NCBI GenBank assembly: GCA_002506905.1
Contig: DAYM01000005.1
Span: 106,931 to 170,930, forward strand
Length of the DNA: 64,000 bases
Origin: Methanomassiliicoccaceae archaeon UBA328
GTDB taxonomy: Archaea > Thermoplasmatota > Thermoplasmata > Methanomassiliicoccales > Methanomethylophilaceae
Reading direction: 5' to 3'
In this document: positions 17,495 through 26,293 of the stretch, piece after piece
Position numbering within the stretch: the stretch's first letter is position 1
How the letters are laid out: the number at the start of each line of letters is the position of its first letter
Translations under genes and position numbers: made by a program
Notes under the pieces: model-generated
What the model was told of the DNA's origin: nothing
Database searches by the model: none
Seen by the model: only the letters and a program-made list of their open reading frames with translations

Positions 17495-18917
17495 AATTCA
17501 TCATGGTGGTCTTTCCGGTACCGAGGCCGACTATCGGCATGATCCCCGGGTCCGGGTTGAAGTTATGCATCTTCTGATACTCTGTCTGGCTCTGCCATGA
17601 CGATGCATTGATCATGCGTATGCCTTTGTATTCCATCGTACCGGCCCCGTGAACGTGTCCGGAGACGAATATGTCGGGTACGCGGTCTATGATAAGGTAA
17701 TCCTTCTTTTCGGGCGCCAGAGCGTTCCTCTGGCCGTACATGGGGGCGAGGTGACGTCTGATCATCATGTTCTTCATGACCTTCAGGGGGTCTTCGTAGG
17801 TCAGTTCCCTGACGCCTGCGATCCAATCGTCTATTCCTTTTCCGTGATACGACAGGACGGTCCTCCCCTCGATGTTCAGGGTGATCGGATTGCCGACCAT
17901 CATGATGTTCGAATCGAACGATTTCCTGAATATCTCCGGAAGTGCGGGCTGCGGTTCCGCAAGACGGACAGCATCGTGATTTCCGGGGTGTATGACCATC
18001 TGTATGTGATCGGGAATGTCCTTGAGATATTCGGACAGCATCGAATACTGATCGTAGATATTGTCGACGGTAAGCTCTTCTTCCTGTCCCGGGAACACAC
18101 CTATCCCGTCGACAACGTCTCCGGGGAATACAATGTAATCGATCTCCTTCTCGGTAGAATTGGCCTTGAGCCAGGCGATCATCTTCTTCCAATTGTTCTC
18201 CAGGAAGGTGTAACTTCCGATATGGACGTCCGAAAGGAATGCGACAGATGCGCTGGAGTCCGAAGGCACCCATTTGTTGCTCGAAGGCACATCGGGATGG
18301 TAGATCTCGTTCGCTATGTAGAGCTCTTTGTTGGATGTCGGTTTGCCGGCGATACCGATGACCTCGTCGTTGATGAAGGTCTCCCCGATCAGCGGCGAAT
18401 CCTTGGAGATGAAAACGCTGCACATGGTCGTCTCATCCTCCACTTTGAGAATGACATGCCCGTTCTTCGTGTCCTTCTTCTCATAGATGATACCGATTAT
18501 CTTGGTCTCCCTGTCCATCCTCATCGCTTTCTCGATGGGCATGGCGGATCCGAAATCCTTTCTCTTTTCGATGATCTTTCTCAGGGTGTAGTATCTGTTC
18601 CTGAAATAATTTGCAAAATCCTCGATCTTTCCCTCACAGGTGGAATCTCCCGTAACATCTGTTCCGGGTACGACAGAAATGTCCAATTTATGGCTGTTCT
18701 GTACCTTTATGGTCTTTTGAGGAGCATAGATCACTGTGTCTCCCGCTATTGCATCCATTACGTCCTTCTTAGTGACGAACATGGAATTCTCAGACAGTTT
18801 GGTGAGAACGGTGTTTATGAAATCGATCGGGTGCGAGTTCGAGAGTACCATTTCCAAAGCTTCGGGCGATAGGAAGACGTTCTTCCTTGCTGCTGCGGAC
18901 AGTACCTCCTCTCTCAT
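17484..18917 (-). CDS. polB: DNA polymerase D small subunit (DP1, 3'-5' exonuclease)
   Basis: DP1 is the proofreading subunit of the archaeal replicative polymerase D. The C-terminal half is a calcineurin-like phosphoesterase with all metal-binding blocks: FLSDVHIGS, VFPGDVVDG, IHPGNHDAV and SGHVHGAG. An OB-fold (about residues 130-215) precedes it, and an N-terminal helical region of about 60 residues fits the family. Length is 477 residues. The large subunit DP2 is not in this window. The intact motifs indicate an active nuclease. Confidence 0.94.
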   Translation of the reverse strand: MREEVLSAAARKNVFLSPEALEMVLSNSHPIDFINTVLTKLSENSMFVTKKDVMDAIAGDTVIYAPQKTIKVQNSHKLDISVVPGTDVTGDSTCEGKIEDFANYFRNRYYTLRKIIEKRKDFGSAMPIEKAMRMDRETKIIGIIYEKKDTKNGHVILKVEDETTMCSVFISKDSPLIGETFINDEVIGIAGKPTSNKELYIANEIYHPDVPSSNKWVPSDSSASVAFLSDVHIGSYTFLENNWKKMIAWLKANSTEKEIDYIVFPGDVVDGIGVFPGQEEELTVDNIYDQYSMLSEYLKDIPDHIQMVIHPGNHDAVRLAEPQPALPEIFRKSFDSNIMMVGNPITLNIEGRTVLSYHGKGIDDWIAGVRELTYEDPLKVMKNMMIRRHLAPMYGQRNALAPEKKDYLIIDRVPDIFVSGHVHGAGTMEYKGIRMINASSWQSQTEYQKMHNFNPDPGIMPIVGLGTGKTTMMNFMK

Positions 18918-19003
18918 ATCATCCCCATCTTTTGGGATGTTGATTAATGTTGCGCAGTGACGGGAGGAAGGGTGTAAAATATGCGTATGTCTATGCGATA
19001 AGC

Positions 19004-19393
19004 ATGGTATCAGTAACGGTGTCTTGTCCTATCTATCCCAGTGAGGACCCCCAGAAGGTCAGGGCGGCAGTGCTCAGGATCTTTCCGGACATCTCGGAGG
19101 AAGAAGGTGTCGAAGGGAAGATCGTCGGTAAGGCATCATTGGATAATTTCTCGAAGATCATCAGGAAACAGGAGATCTTGGACAGCACCAGGGCCATGAT
19201 GTTCAAAGGTGCGCGCGACAACACGACGGTCCTGCATCTGAACAAGCAGGTGGCCACGGTTGGAAAGGTATCGTTTACAGACAGGCATCCGATCCTCGGA
19301 AGCATCGATGTTACCGTTCAGGATGACGATCTCGAAGCATTGATCGACCGTGTGGCGCCCCAGACCGTGGACGGTAAGGAAGTGTTCCATTGA
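19004..19393 (+). CDS. UPF0201-family archaeal protein
   Basis: This is a conserved archaeal protein of unknown function with an RNA-binding-like fold in known members. It begins MVSVTVSCPIYPSEDPQKV and continues with ILDSTRAMMFKG and PILGSIDVTV, as in the family. An ATG 57 bases upstream keeps the frame open, but the extension does not fit the family, so the later ATG is chosen with moderate certainty. The stop overlaps the TTG start of the next gene. Confidence 0.75.
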   Translation: MVSVTVSCPIYPSEDPQKVRAAVLRIFPDISEEEGVEGKIVGKASLDNFSKIIRKQEILDSTRAMMFKGARDNTTVLHLNKQVATVGKVSFTDRHPILGSIDVTVQDDDLEALIDRVAPQTVDGKEVFH

Positions 19394-20145
19394 TCGGGAT
19401 GTCATGCACGGAGTTTGCAAAGGAGGATTTCGAGGACACTTGGCGTAAGGTCTCGAAGGAGTTTTCACATTGGGAGATATTTTCCGAAGGGAAGCAGATG
19501 ATAGCTTCGGTCAAGGACATGTTCCTCAGGGACCGCGACCTCTATGACATGACATATTCTCTGCACACCGCGATAGCGGATACCAATGCGGGCGCCGTGA
19601 ATGACATTCTCAGAAAAGCGACATTCGACGAATTCTATTCGGAGATGCAGTGCGCCAGGGATATGGACCTGCAGACCGTGACCATCCATCCAGGCATAGT
19701 TAATCTCGCATGTACCGGCCTCAGAGAGCGTTCCGTAGAATGTGCCAGACAGACGATGAAGAGTCTGGACCGCGCTTCCGCGGACCTGGGCGTGAAAGTG
19801 GTCATCGAGAACATGCCGAAGATGCCGATAATGCTCGGCGAGACCGCCGAAGAGCTGGCGCATATTGTGGAAGGAACGGATCTCAGTATCTGTTTCGACA
19901 TCGGTCATGCGAATACGACCGGGCAGATCGAGGCGATGATCGATACGTTCTCGGACAGGATAGCCAATGTCCACATCCATGATAACATGGGCGAGAGGGA
20001 CGAGCATCTGACATTGGGGGAAGGCAGCATCGATTTCCAACATGTGATATCTATGCTGAAAGGCTATACCGGGAATTACATCATCGAGTCAAAGAATCTG
20101 GATTCTGCGGTAAGGTCCAAGAAGGTCTTGGAAAGGTTACTCTGA
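19390..20145 (+). CDS. TIM-barrel sugar isomerase/endonuclease IV-like protein
   Basis: The 251-residue sequence fits the xylose isomerase-like TIM barrel. Metal-ligand positions are visible in LQTVTIHPGIV, VVIENMP, ICFDIGHAN, NVHIHDN and YIIESKN. Members include endonuclease IV and sugar phosphate isomerases/epimerases, and the sequence alone does not decide between them. The start is TTG, overlapping the previous stop. The 3' end overlaps the convergent membrane protease gene by nine bases. Confidence 0.75.
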   Translation: MIGMSCTEFAKEDFEDTWRKVSKEFSHWEIFSEGKQMIASVKDMFLRDRDLYDMTYSLHTAIADTNAGAVNDILRKATFDEFYSEMQCARDMDLQTVTIHPGIVNLACTGLRERSVECARQTMKSLDRASADLGVKVVIENMPKMPIMLGETAEELAHIVEGTDLSICFDIGHANTTGQIEAMIDTFSDRIANVHIHDNMGERDEHLTLGEGSIDFQHVISMLKGYTGNYIIESKNLDSAVRSKKVLERLL

Positions 20146-21171
20146 GAGTTTATCGTTGAACACAGGGTAACCCTTGAAGATATTGATCAGGGCGTTCTTT
20201 CCCTTTGGAATTCTCTTTATGATGAACGCGATAGCTACAAAACCCATTATCAGGAACACACGCATGCCGATGATGCTGATGAAGCTCAGTCCGAAGCCGC
20301 TGTACATGAAACTCGACAGATAATCCGTCATGAAGTGCATCAGTATAGAGGCGTACAGCCCGAATCTGACGAACACGTAGCCCATCACTATTCCGCCGAT
20401 GCAGGTAATGGCCGCCTTGGTCATTCCCCATCCGGAGTCGTGGGCGAGTCCGAACATTATTCCGGAGAATACGATCAGGACGACGGCCGCTTTGCTCATG
20501 CCGAATCCTCCGACCAGATATTTTGCGGCATTCAGTTTTTTTGTTCTGATGATCTGAATGACGAACATCGGTATGCCTATGAATATGACGCGTGTGATGA
20601 TCTCCTCCCAGAACGAGGCATGTGCCAGCATCAACAGTAATTCCTCATGGGTATAATCGTTCATCCAGCTGCTGTCGATGGTCAGCCCGCATGCCATTGC
20701 GATATACATGAGGACGACCTCAAGTGCCAGATTTGCGGAGAACAGGATCGCGACCCAGAAGAGTCCCGTCTTCATGAGGTTCTCCGGTTCTCCTTCGGCT
20801 TTTGAGATCTTTGCCGCTTTCAGATATCTCCATATGCCGTAACAGACGGCAGCGGTCAGTGCGCATACCAGCATGATCCACCAGATCTCGGACCCTATAC
20901 CGGTCAGCGTTGCTATGCGCGTCGGGGTCGGAATGATCACCTGGATGCCGATACCGAAGTCGCCTGCGATGGAGAATACCGCGGGGGATTTCAGGAGTAA
21001 TATGAGAAGTTCGCCGGCAATGAACAGGCATGCGAACGCCGACAGTGCTATCATCAGTTTGTCAAAGATCGGGATCTGTCCTTTCACATGCGGGAAGCGA
21101 TATCCGCAGCACCCGCAGTAATGGGCCCCCTGATCGTAGAATTCCTTACATCTGTCGCATTGCGGTTCCAT
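20137..21171 (-). CDS. CPBP-family intramembrane protease with N-terminal zinc ribbon
   Basis: Residues 1-25 form a zinc ribbon (CDRCKEF and YCGCCGYRF). About eight membrane helices follow. The CPBP (Rce1-like) motifs are present: EEIITR (paired Glu), FGLAHDSG (His) and HFMTDY (His). The family cleaves prenylated or membrane-bound substrates. The start MEPQCDRC is chosen because the zinc ribbon begins there, while a start five codons earlier is possible. It is transcribed in the same direction as the two genes upstream of it. Confidence 0.78.
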   Translation of the reverse strand: MEPQCDRCKEFYDQGAHYCGCCGYRFPHVKGQIPIFDKLMIALSAFACLFIAGELLILLLKSPAVFSIAGDFGIGIQVIIPTPTRIATLTGIGSEIWWIMLVCALTAAVCYGIWRYLKAAKISKAEGEPENLMKTGLFWVAILFSANLALEVVLMYIAMACGLTIDSSWMNDYTHEELLLMLAHASFWEEIITRVIFIGIPMFVIQIIRTKKLNAAKYLVGGFGMSKAAVVLIVFSGIMFGLAHDSGWGMTKAAITCIGGIVMGYVFVRFGLYASILMHFMTDYLSSFMYSGFGLSFISIIGMRVFLIMGFVAIAFIIKRIPKGKNALINIFKGYPVFNDKLSE

Positions 21172-21213
21172 GTCATTCACCTGCATATCCCTTTGACAGG
21201 ACAGAGAGTGCCA

Positions 21214-21828
21214 TTATTGTTTCTCCAGAATATCGACGATATTCTTCACTCTTTCGACCTCGGCAACGATCAGCACGGTCTTTCTGTATTTTGCAAGGTC
21301 GGCGATCTGTTCTGCAATGTATCTCTCGCGTGCGGCGGATAGTTTTCTGTAACCTTTCACCTTGTTGACGTAAGCATCCCATTCTTCGGCGAAGGTCTCC
21401 GGGGAGCTCATATCAAACTTCTTTTTCATTCCTTTCTTGGCGACCCTGTGTTCTTTGACGAATTCGGTGGCCTTTATGTTCTCCAGATAGACGTCTGTGA
21501 ACTTGTCCTCATTCATATCAAGGGCGACAACGTTCAGTCCGTCGTTCTTGCAGAGATCCACTAATTCGCAGAATGCAGGGCACGGGAATTCGACATTGCC
21601 GAATTCCGAAAGATGGTGAGCGTAGACGAGATCAAGCTCGTTGACCTCGTAATCATCCATGTCGAGAGTATCCCTTTTCGACAGTGCCAGTATACCTTCG
21701 ACGCTGAGCGGGAGACCGTACGCTTCGTATTTTCCGTACGCTTCCTTTACTTTGTCTGCCTCGGGGGTCAGACCCTGAACGACCGGTAGGATGTCTACCC
21801 GGCATTCGCCGATCGTCAGCCGGATCAT
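21214..21828 (-). CDS. Uncharacterised protein, possibly distant TraB-like
   Basis: The protein has 204 residues and no membrane segment or signal peptide. A late segment, ARERYIAEQIADLAKYRKTV, resembles the ERDRYMAxxI helix of TraB/PrgY-type proteins. A GLNVVALDMNED stretch fits the preceding strand-helix unit. The N-terminal GTxH motif of TraB is absent, so any relation is distant and activity is doubtful. Its ATG overlaps the TGA of the upstream regulator (ATGA), so the two are translationally coupled. Confidence 0.5.
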   Translation of the reverse strand: MIRLTIGECRVDILPVVQGLTPEADKVKEAYGKYEAYGLPLSVEGILALSKRDTLDMDDYEVNELDLVYAHHLSEFGNVEFPCPAFCELVDLCKNDGLNVVALDMNEDKFTDVYLENIKATEFVKEHRVAKKGMKKKFDMSSPETFAEEWDAYVNKVKGYRKLSAARERYIAEQIADLAKYRKTVLIVAEVERVKNIVDILEKQ

Positions 21829-22763
21829 TTCTTCGTGCTCCTCGAGAAAACAACGTCTGTGAGTTCGGTCTTGTCGTCCATTTTCTTCAGTTCGTCATTG
21901 GAGACGATGGCCGTTGTGTCGATATTGTTCTGGGAACGTTTCTTATCGACTATTATAAGCGAATGTTTGCCTGCGATCTTGGAGATCTCGGCCGCGATCA
22001 AAGCTTTCTGGATCAGTCTGTCGCCTTCGGTACCGAGTCCGGTGAACATCGTTATCTCCGGGCTGCGACTGATGGCATCGAACGGACTCTTGACCACGGG
22101 AATAATATCGAAACCGATCTCACCCATGTGTTCCAACGGTGCCGAGATCGACTGTTTCACTGCATATTCGGCATGTTTGCCGTCATGTTTGTATTCGAAA
22201 GGATCGAGAGGTTCGATTATGGGTACGTTGAGGAACTCTTCCAGCCTCAGTGCTGCATCGATCATCGCACCCATTCCGGATTCGTACATCTGGATGGTAC
22301 GTCTCGATACTCCTGCGGTCTCCGCCAAAGTACCCAGACTGATATTGTTGATTTCCCTGATCTCTTTCAGAAGGTCGCTGTCGATCTTCACATACAAGCC
22401 GCCGGGGGCTGCGAATATGAAGGGAGGGACCTCTTCCAATAAGTGTTCCGCGAGGGTCTCGTTGGAGACTATCGGGATCTTGAATCTTGAGTAGATGATG
22501 CCTGCTTCCAGCGGTCCGGAACTCGAGTTCTCGCCTACGAGCAGCGGGTTTGCCTTCAAGGCATCTGCAAGGATCTTCATCTCGTCCGCATTCTCTTTCG
22601 AGAACGCATCAATGTTCGAGAGGACCTTGATTATGAGCAGTCTGTCATCTTTTCTTCCGACTATGTCGAAACAGATGCTGCGCAGTGAAAGCGCCGAAGA
22701 AACATCAAAACCGGCCTTGGCCAATATAGCCCTGGTAGTATTGATGAGATTTTCTCTGCTCAT
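21825..22763 (-). CDS. Archaeal HTH-type transcriptional regulator (MF_00584-like)
   Basis: The 312-residue protein has an N-terminal nuclease-fold-like domain (LLIIKVLSNIDAFS) and a Cro/cI-type helix-turn-helix at about residues 130-180 (LGTLAETAGVSRRTIQMYE). A C-terminal domain of about 110 residues follows. This layout is the conserved archaeal family of putative HTH regulators with unknown targets. It is coupled by a 4-base overlap to the next gene, which may be one of its targets. Confidence 0.8.
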   Translation of the reverse strand: MSRENLINTTRAILAKAGFDVSSALSLRSICFDIVGRKDDRLLIIKVLSNIDAFSKENADEMKILADALKANPLLVGENSSSGPLEAGIIYSRFKIPIVSNETLAEHLLEEVPPFIFAAPGGLYVKIDSDLLKEIREINNISLGTLAETAGVSRRTIQMYESGMGAMIDAALRLEEFLNVPIIEPLDPFEYKHDGKHAEYAVKQSISAPLEHMGEIGFDIIPVVKSPFDAISRSPEITMFTGLGTEGDRLIQKALIAAEISKIAGKHSLIIVDKKRSQNNIDTTAIVSNDELKKMDDKTELTDVVFSRSTKK

Positions 22764-22811
22764 AGAAGTAAGAGTGGTTGTTCTTCTATAAAAAACACGC
22801 GAAGAGTGTTA

Positions 22812-22835
22812 GGCCGGGAGGTCTCCCTCCCGGTC
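22812..22835 (-). terminator. Terminator hairpin of the heat-shock operon
   Basis: On the minus strand a ten-bp stem (GACCGGGAGG with CCTCCCGGCC) closes a GAGA loop of GNRA type, seven bases after the hsp20 stop. One pair is G-U. No strong T-run follows, so it may act as a 3' end structure and not only as a terminator. Confidence 0.6.
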
Positions 22836-22841
22836 ATGTGG

Positions 22842-23330
22842 TCATTCGATCGAGATCCTCTTCGTTGTGCCGTTATGTCCGGCCGCATCGAAGGTTATCT
22901 CCAATATTCCGTTGTTGTAGACTGCTTTCGCGGAGTCTGTCTTAATGTCGCAAGGCAACGCAACGGTCTTGGTGAACGTCTTTTTGGGCGTTTCCGCCCT
23001 GACAGATACCGAGTTCTCCGTACTGTCCAGTACGATATCCTCTTTTTTGACACCGGGTATCTCCATGGTGACCCTCACTTTGCCGTTCTCTTCGACCACA
23101 TCGGAGAAGGGTTCGACCGTACCGGGTCCGAGTTTGAACTCGTCCCTGGCGTTACCGAACTCGCGGCAGTGGGGAACACCGTCGGGGCCTTGGTACATTG
23201 TGTATCCGTATGTCTTGACGTTCGGGTCGTTGATGTTCTGCATCTCTGCGAACATCCTCTCTATCCTCTTGTTGAGAGTGTCGAAACTCTCTCCGAAGAA
23301 GTCGTCCCAAATATCATCACTTGCTGTCAT
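22842..23330 (-). CDS. hsp20: Small heat shock protein (Hsp20/alpha-crystallin)
   Basis: This is an ATP-independent holdase chaperone. The alpha-crystallin domain covers about residues 70-160, with [17 protein letters not shown] and the late GILEITFDA motif. The N-terminal 65 residues are variable and rich in acidic and aromatic residues. The ATG chosen has GGTGA five bases before it, the same arrangement as in the upstream cdc48. Further start codons lie two and three codons earlier. It is the last gene of the regulator-cdc48-hsp20 operon. Confidence 0.92.
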   Translation of the reverse strand: MTASDDIWDDFFGESFDTLNKRIERMFAEMQNINDPNVKTYGYTMYQGPDGVPHCREFGNARDEFKLGPGTVEPFSDVVEENGKVRVTMEIPGVKKEDIVLDSTENSVSVRAETPKKTFTKTVALPCDIKTDSAKAVYNNGILEITFDAAGHNGTTKRISIE

Positions 23331-23364
23331 ATTCATCACCTTTTGTTTTCCTTGTTTTCATTAT

Positions 23365-25527
23365 TCATTGTCTTTTGTTTCCGTATTCTTTGAGTTTGTC
23401 AGCTACCTTGGGGCCGAATTTGTCGACGGCCTTCATGAAGTCGTCCATTTCGACCTTGGTAGCATCGATCTCTTCCTGCGTCGGCACCTTGCCGTCCTTG
23501 ACCAGGCGTCTGACCGCGGTCATGACCGCTTCGTTGCATATCGCAGAGATATCTGCACCTGTGCAGCCTTCGGTGGCATCCGCGAGCTTGTCGAGATCGA
23601 CATCGTCCGCCAGGGGCTTGGCCTTGGTGTGGATTCCGAAGATCTGTTTCCTGGATTCCTTGTCCGGGGGACCGATGTATATGCTCTTATCGAATCTGCC
23701 GGGTCTCAGCAGGGCGGGATCGATTATGTCGGGCCTATTGGTCGCGGCGATCACCACGACGTCGTTCATAGATTCGAGACCGTCCATTTCGGTCAGCATC
23801 TGCGAGATCACCCTCTCGGTGACATTGCTGTCGCCTCCGGTACCTCTCTCAGGTGCGATCGAATCGATCTCATCCATGAAGATCACACACGGCGATGCCT
23901 GCCTGGCCTTCCTGAACGTCTCCCTTACTGCTTTCTCGGACTCACCGACCCACTTGTTGAGGAACTCCGGGCCCTTCACTGATATGAAGTTCGCCTCGGA
24001 TTCGGTGGCTACCGCTTTTGCCAGCATGGTCTTACCTGTTCCCGGAGGACCATATAGCAATATGCCCTTCGGAGGTTTGGCGTTCATGTGCTGGAACACC
24101 TTTCCGTATTTCAGAGGCCATTCGACAGCTTCTCTGAGCTCCTGTTTGGCGCTTTCGAGGGCTCCGATATCGTCCCATTGTACGTTGGGTTTCTCGATCA
24201 GCACTTCCCTCATGGTCGAAGGCTGCAGGTCCTTCAGGGCGTTGTTGAAATCGTCCATCGTGACGCTGATCTTGTTCAGCACCTCGACGGGGATCTCCTC
24301 GGCCTCGAGATCGACACTGGGCAGCACACGTCTGAGTGAAGCCATTGCGGCTTCCTTACAGAGGGCCGAAAGGTCTGCACCCACGTATCCATGGGTCCTG
24401 TCTGCCAGTCTCTTGAGGTCGACGTTATCCGCCAGAGGCATGCCTTTGGTGTGGATCTGTAGGATCTCGTAACGTCCGTCCCTGTCAGGGACACCGATCT
24501 CGATCTCACGGTCGAATCTTCCGGGTCTCCTGAGAGCCTCATCGATCGAGTTGGGCCTGTTCGTGGCACCTATGACCACGACCTTGCCTCTCGAGTTCAG
24601 GCCGTCCATCAGGGACAGCAGCTGAGCGACGATACGCCTCTCTTCTTCACCGGTGACCTCGTCACGTTTCGGCGCGATCGAATCTATCTCATCGATGAAG
24701 ATGATACTGGGCGCGTTCTCCTCTGCATCCTTGAAGATCTCCCTGAGCTTGCCTTCGGATTCGCCGTAGAACTTGCTCACGATCTCAGGACCGCCTATCG
24801 AGATGAAGTTGCTGCTCGTTTCGCCTGCCACTGCTTTTGCCAGCATGGTCTTACCGGTTCCCGGCGGCCCATGCAGGAGCACTCCTTTGGGAGCTTCGAC
24901 ACCCAACCTCTTGAAGAGTTCAGGATGTCTGAGAGGCAGTTCGATCATTTCCCTGATCTTGCCGATCTCGTTGCCCAGTCCTCCGATATCATCGTAGGAT
25001 ACCTTGGGCACTTCCATTCCCGTCGATTTGGCAGGTTTTTCCGACACTTTGACGGAGGTTCCGGACGCCATTATCACAGCGTCTGCGGAAGGGGCATAGG
25101 ATGTCACTATCAGGTCGATCTTGTTTCCCATGACGTTAAGGGTCAGCACATCGCCTTTGGTGAACGCGCGCCCCTCCATTACCTGGGCGAGGTACTCTTC
25201 TCCGCCCTGAAGCCTGAGGTCTTCTGTAGGCGAGAACGTGATCTTCTCAGCGTTCTTCGCAACGACCTTCTTGATCCCGACCTTCTCGTCGATCGACGTA
25301 CCGGCGTTGCGCCTGGTGGATCCGTCGATCCTTATGATGCCGCGGTTGGCATCCTCGGGTGCTCCCCTCAGTACTTTTGATACTGTCTTCTTGGTGCCTT
25401 CGATCTGGATGATGTCCCCGACCTTGATGTCGAGAATATCCATCAATTCAGGATCGAGACGGCATATTCCTTTCCCGGTCTCACCGGGTTTGAGTTCTGC
25501 GACCTTGATCGCTTTATCGTTAGTCAT
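23365..25527 (-). CDS. cdc48: Cdc48/VAT family AAA+ ATPase
   Basis: This is a hexameric unfoldase that feeds proteins to the proteasome. It has an N-terminal double-psi barrel substrate domain (about 1-185) and two AAA modules, each with Walker A GPPGTGKT, Walker B IIFIDEID or VIFMDEID, and an arginine-finger region RRPGRFD or LRPGRFD. The length of 720 residues is standard. The start [12 protein letters not shown] follows AAAAGGTGATC, so the longer open frame is not used. It lies 13 bases after the ArsR-like regulator and 34 bases before hsp20. Confidence 0.96.
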   Translation of the reverse strand: MTNDKAIKVAELKPGETGKGICRLDPELMDILDIKVGDIIQIEGTKKTVSKVLRGAPEDANRGIIRIDGSTRRNAGTSIDEKVGIKKVVAKNAEKITFSPTEDLRLQGGEEYLAQVMEGRAFTKGDVLTLNVMGNKIDLIVTSYAPSADAVIMASGTSVKVSEKPAKSTGMEVPKVSYDDIGGLGNEIGKIREMIELPLRHPELFKRLGVEAPKGVLLHGPPGTGKTMLAKAVAGETSSNFISIGGPEIVSKFYGESEGKLREIFKDAEENAPSIIFIDEIDSIAPKRDEVTGEEERRIVAQLLSLMDGLNSRGKVVVIGATNRPNSIDEALRRPGRFDREIEIGVPDRDGRYEILQIHTKGMPLADNVDLKRLADRTHGYVGADLSALCKEAAMASLRRVLPSVDLEAEEIPVEVLNKISVTMDDFNNALKDLQPSTMREVLIEKPNVQWDDIGALESAKQELREAVEWPLKYGKVFQHMNAKPPKGILLYGPPGTGKTMLAKAVATESEANFISVKGPEFLNKWVGESEKAVRETFRKARQASPCVIFMDEIDSIAPERGTGGDSNVTERVISQMLTEMDGLESMNDVVVIAATNRPDIIDPALLRPGRFDKSIYIGPPDKESRKQIFGIHTKAKPLADDVDLDKLADATEGCTGADISAICNEAVMTAVRRLVKDGKVPTQEEIDATKVEMDDFMKAVDKFGPKVADKLKEYGNKRQ

Positions 25528-25540
25528 TTTGATCACCTTT

Positions 25541-26161
25541 TCATTGGAGCATGGACAGCAGGTCATCGATCATCTGATCCACAGATGATTCGTTGACACC
25601 CATCTCCTTTGAGATGGTAGCCTTGTCCATGTCCGGGTTGTTCAGCATTTCGTACAGCAGGTTCCTGTGGTCGTAATCGATCACTTTATCGTCGATACTG
25701 TCCAAGAACGATCTTATGAGTCTGTTGCGCTCTCCGATCATCTGTGAACGTACCTCATTCAGCTCTTTGAGCTGCCCGTCTATGTCCGATATTCTGTTCC
25801 TAGTCTCCTGAAACTCCTTGGTTTCCTCTATTTTTGTGTCTTCTTTCTCTTTATCTTCATTTTTGGTTTCCGGTGATACCATGTGTGTCTCGAACATTCC
25901 GTTACGGAGATCGATCAGTATGGTGAACTCGCTGCTGGGGCGGTAGAAGATCCTGTCGGGACCTACGTTGCTGCTCTGTCTGTAGTGGACCACCATGCCG
26001 TTACGTTCCATAACATCCAGGTTCTTGACCACCGACTGTTGGCTGATCCCCAACTCTTTGGACAGCTGAAGGGGATAATGCGGTTCACGCACGATCGCCT
26101 GGAGTATGCGTCTTCTGGTCGGGTTCTCAACTACGGACAGTATGCGGTCCAGGTCATCCAT
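25541..26161 (-). CDS. ArsR-like winged-helix regulator of a heat-shock operon (Phr-like)
   Basis: Residues 1-75 form a winged helix ([33 protein letters not shown]). A charged coiled coil follows (about 100-150). The last 35 residues hold a second HTH-like unit ([18 protein letters not shown]). Size and layout are like Phr, the Pyrococcus heat-shock repressor that controls hsp20 and an AAA ATPase. Here the downstream genes are exactly Cdc48 and Hsp20. A palindrome just upstream of the gene is a candidate autoregulatory operator. The ATG is chosen because GTGAT precedes it. Confidence 0.78.
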   Translation of the reverse strand: MDDLDRILSVVENPTRRRILQAIVREPHYPLQLSKELGISQQSVVKNLDVMERNGMVVHYRQSSNVGPDRIFYRPSSEFTILIDLRNGMFETHMVSPETKNEDKEKEDTKIEETKEFQETRNRISDIDGQLKELNEVRSQMIGERNRLIRSFLDSIDDKVIDYDHRNLLYEMLNNPDMDKATISKEMGVNESSVDQMIDDLLSMLQ

Positions 26162-26186
26162 GGGTATCACTGTAACTCTTTTGGTT

Positions 26187-26224
26187 TACAACTGATAGTT
26201 GTATAGTGATAGTTGTATATAAAA
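26187..26224 (-). promoter_or_regulatory. TATA box and palindromic operator of the heat-shock operon
   Basis: On the minus strand TTTTATATA (26216-26224) is the TATA box. Directly downstream lies ACAACTATCA twice at a 14-bp period. The copy nearer the gene is part of a perfect inverted repeat, TACAACT-GAT-AGTTGTA (26187-26203). It covers the expected transcription start region, as expected for a repressor site. Confidence 0.65.
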
Positions 26225-26266
26225 CGTTGCTTTTTTGGGATGAATTACAGGAAAAATGAGAAAAAA

Positions 26267-26282
26267 TGGGGGCGGACCCCCA
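26267..26282 (-). terminator. Intrinsic-type terminator with UCCG loop
   Basis: On the minus strand TGGGGG-TCCG-CCCCCA is followed at once by TTTTTT, eleven bases after the stop of the duplicated regulator gene. The loop is of UNCG type. Confidence 0.75.
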
Positions 26283-26293
26283 ATGGTTTGCGA

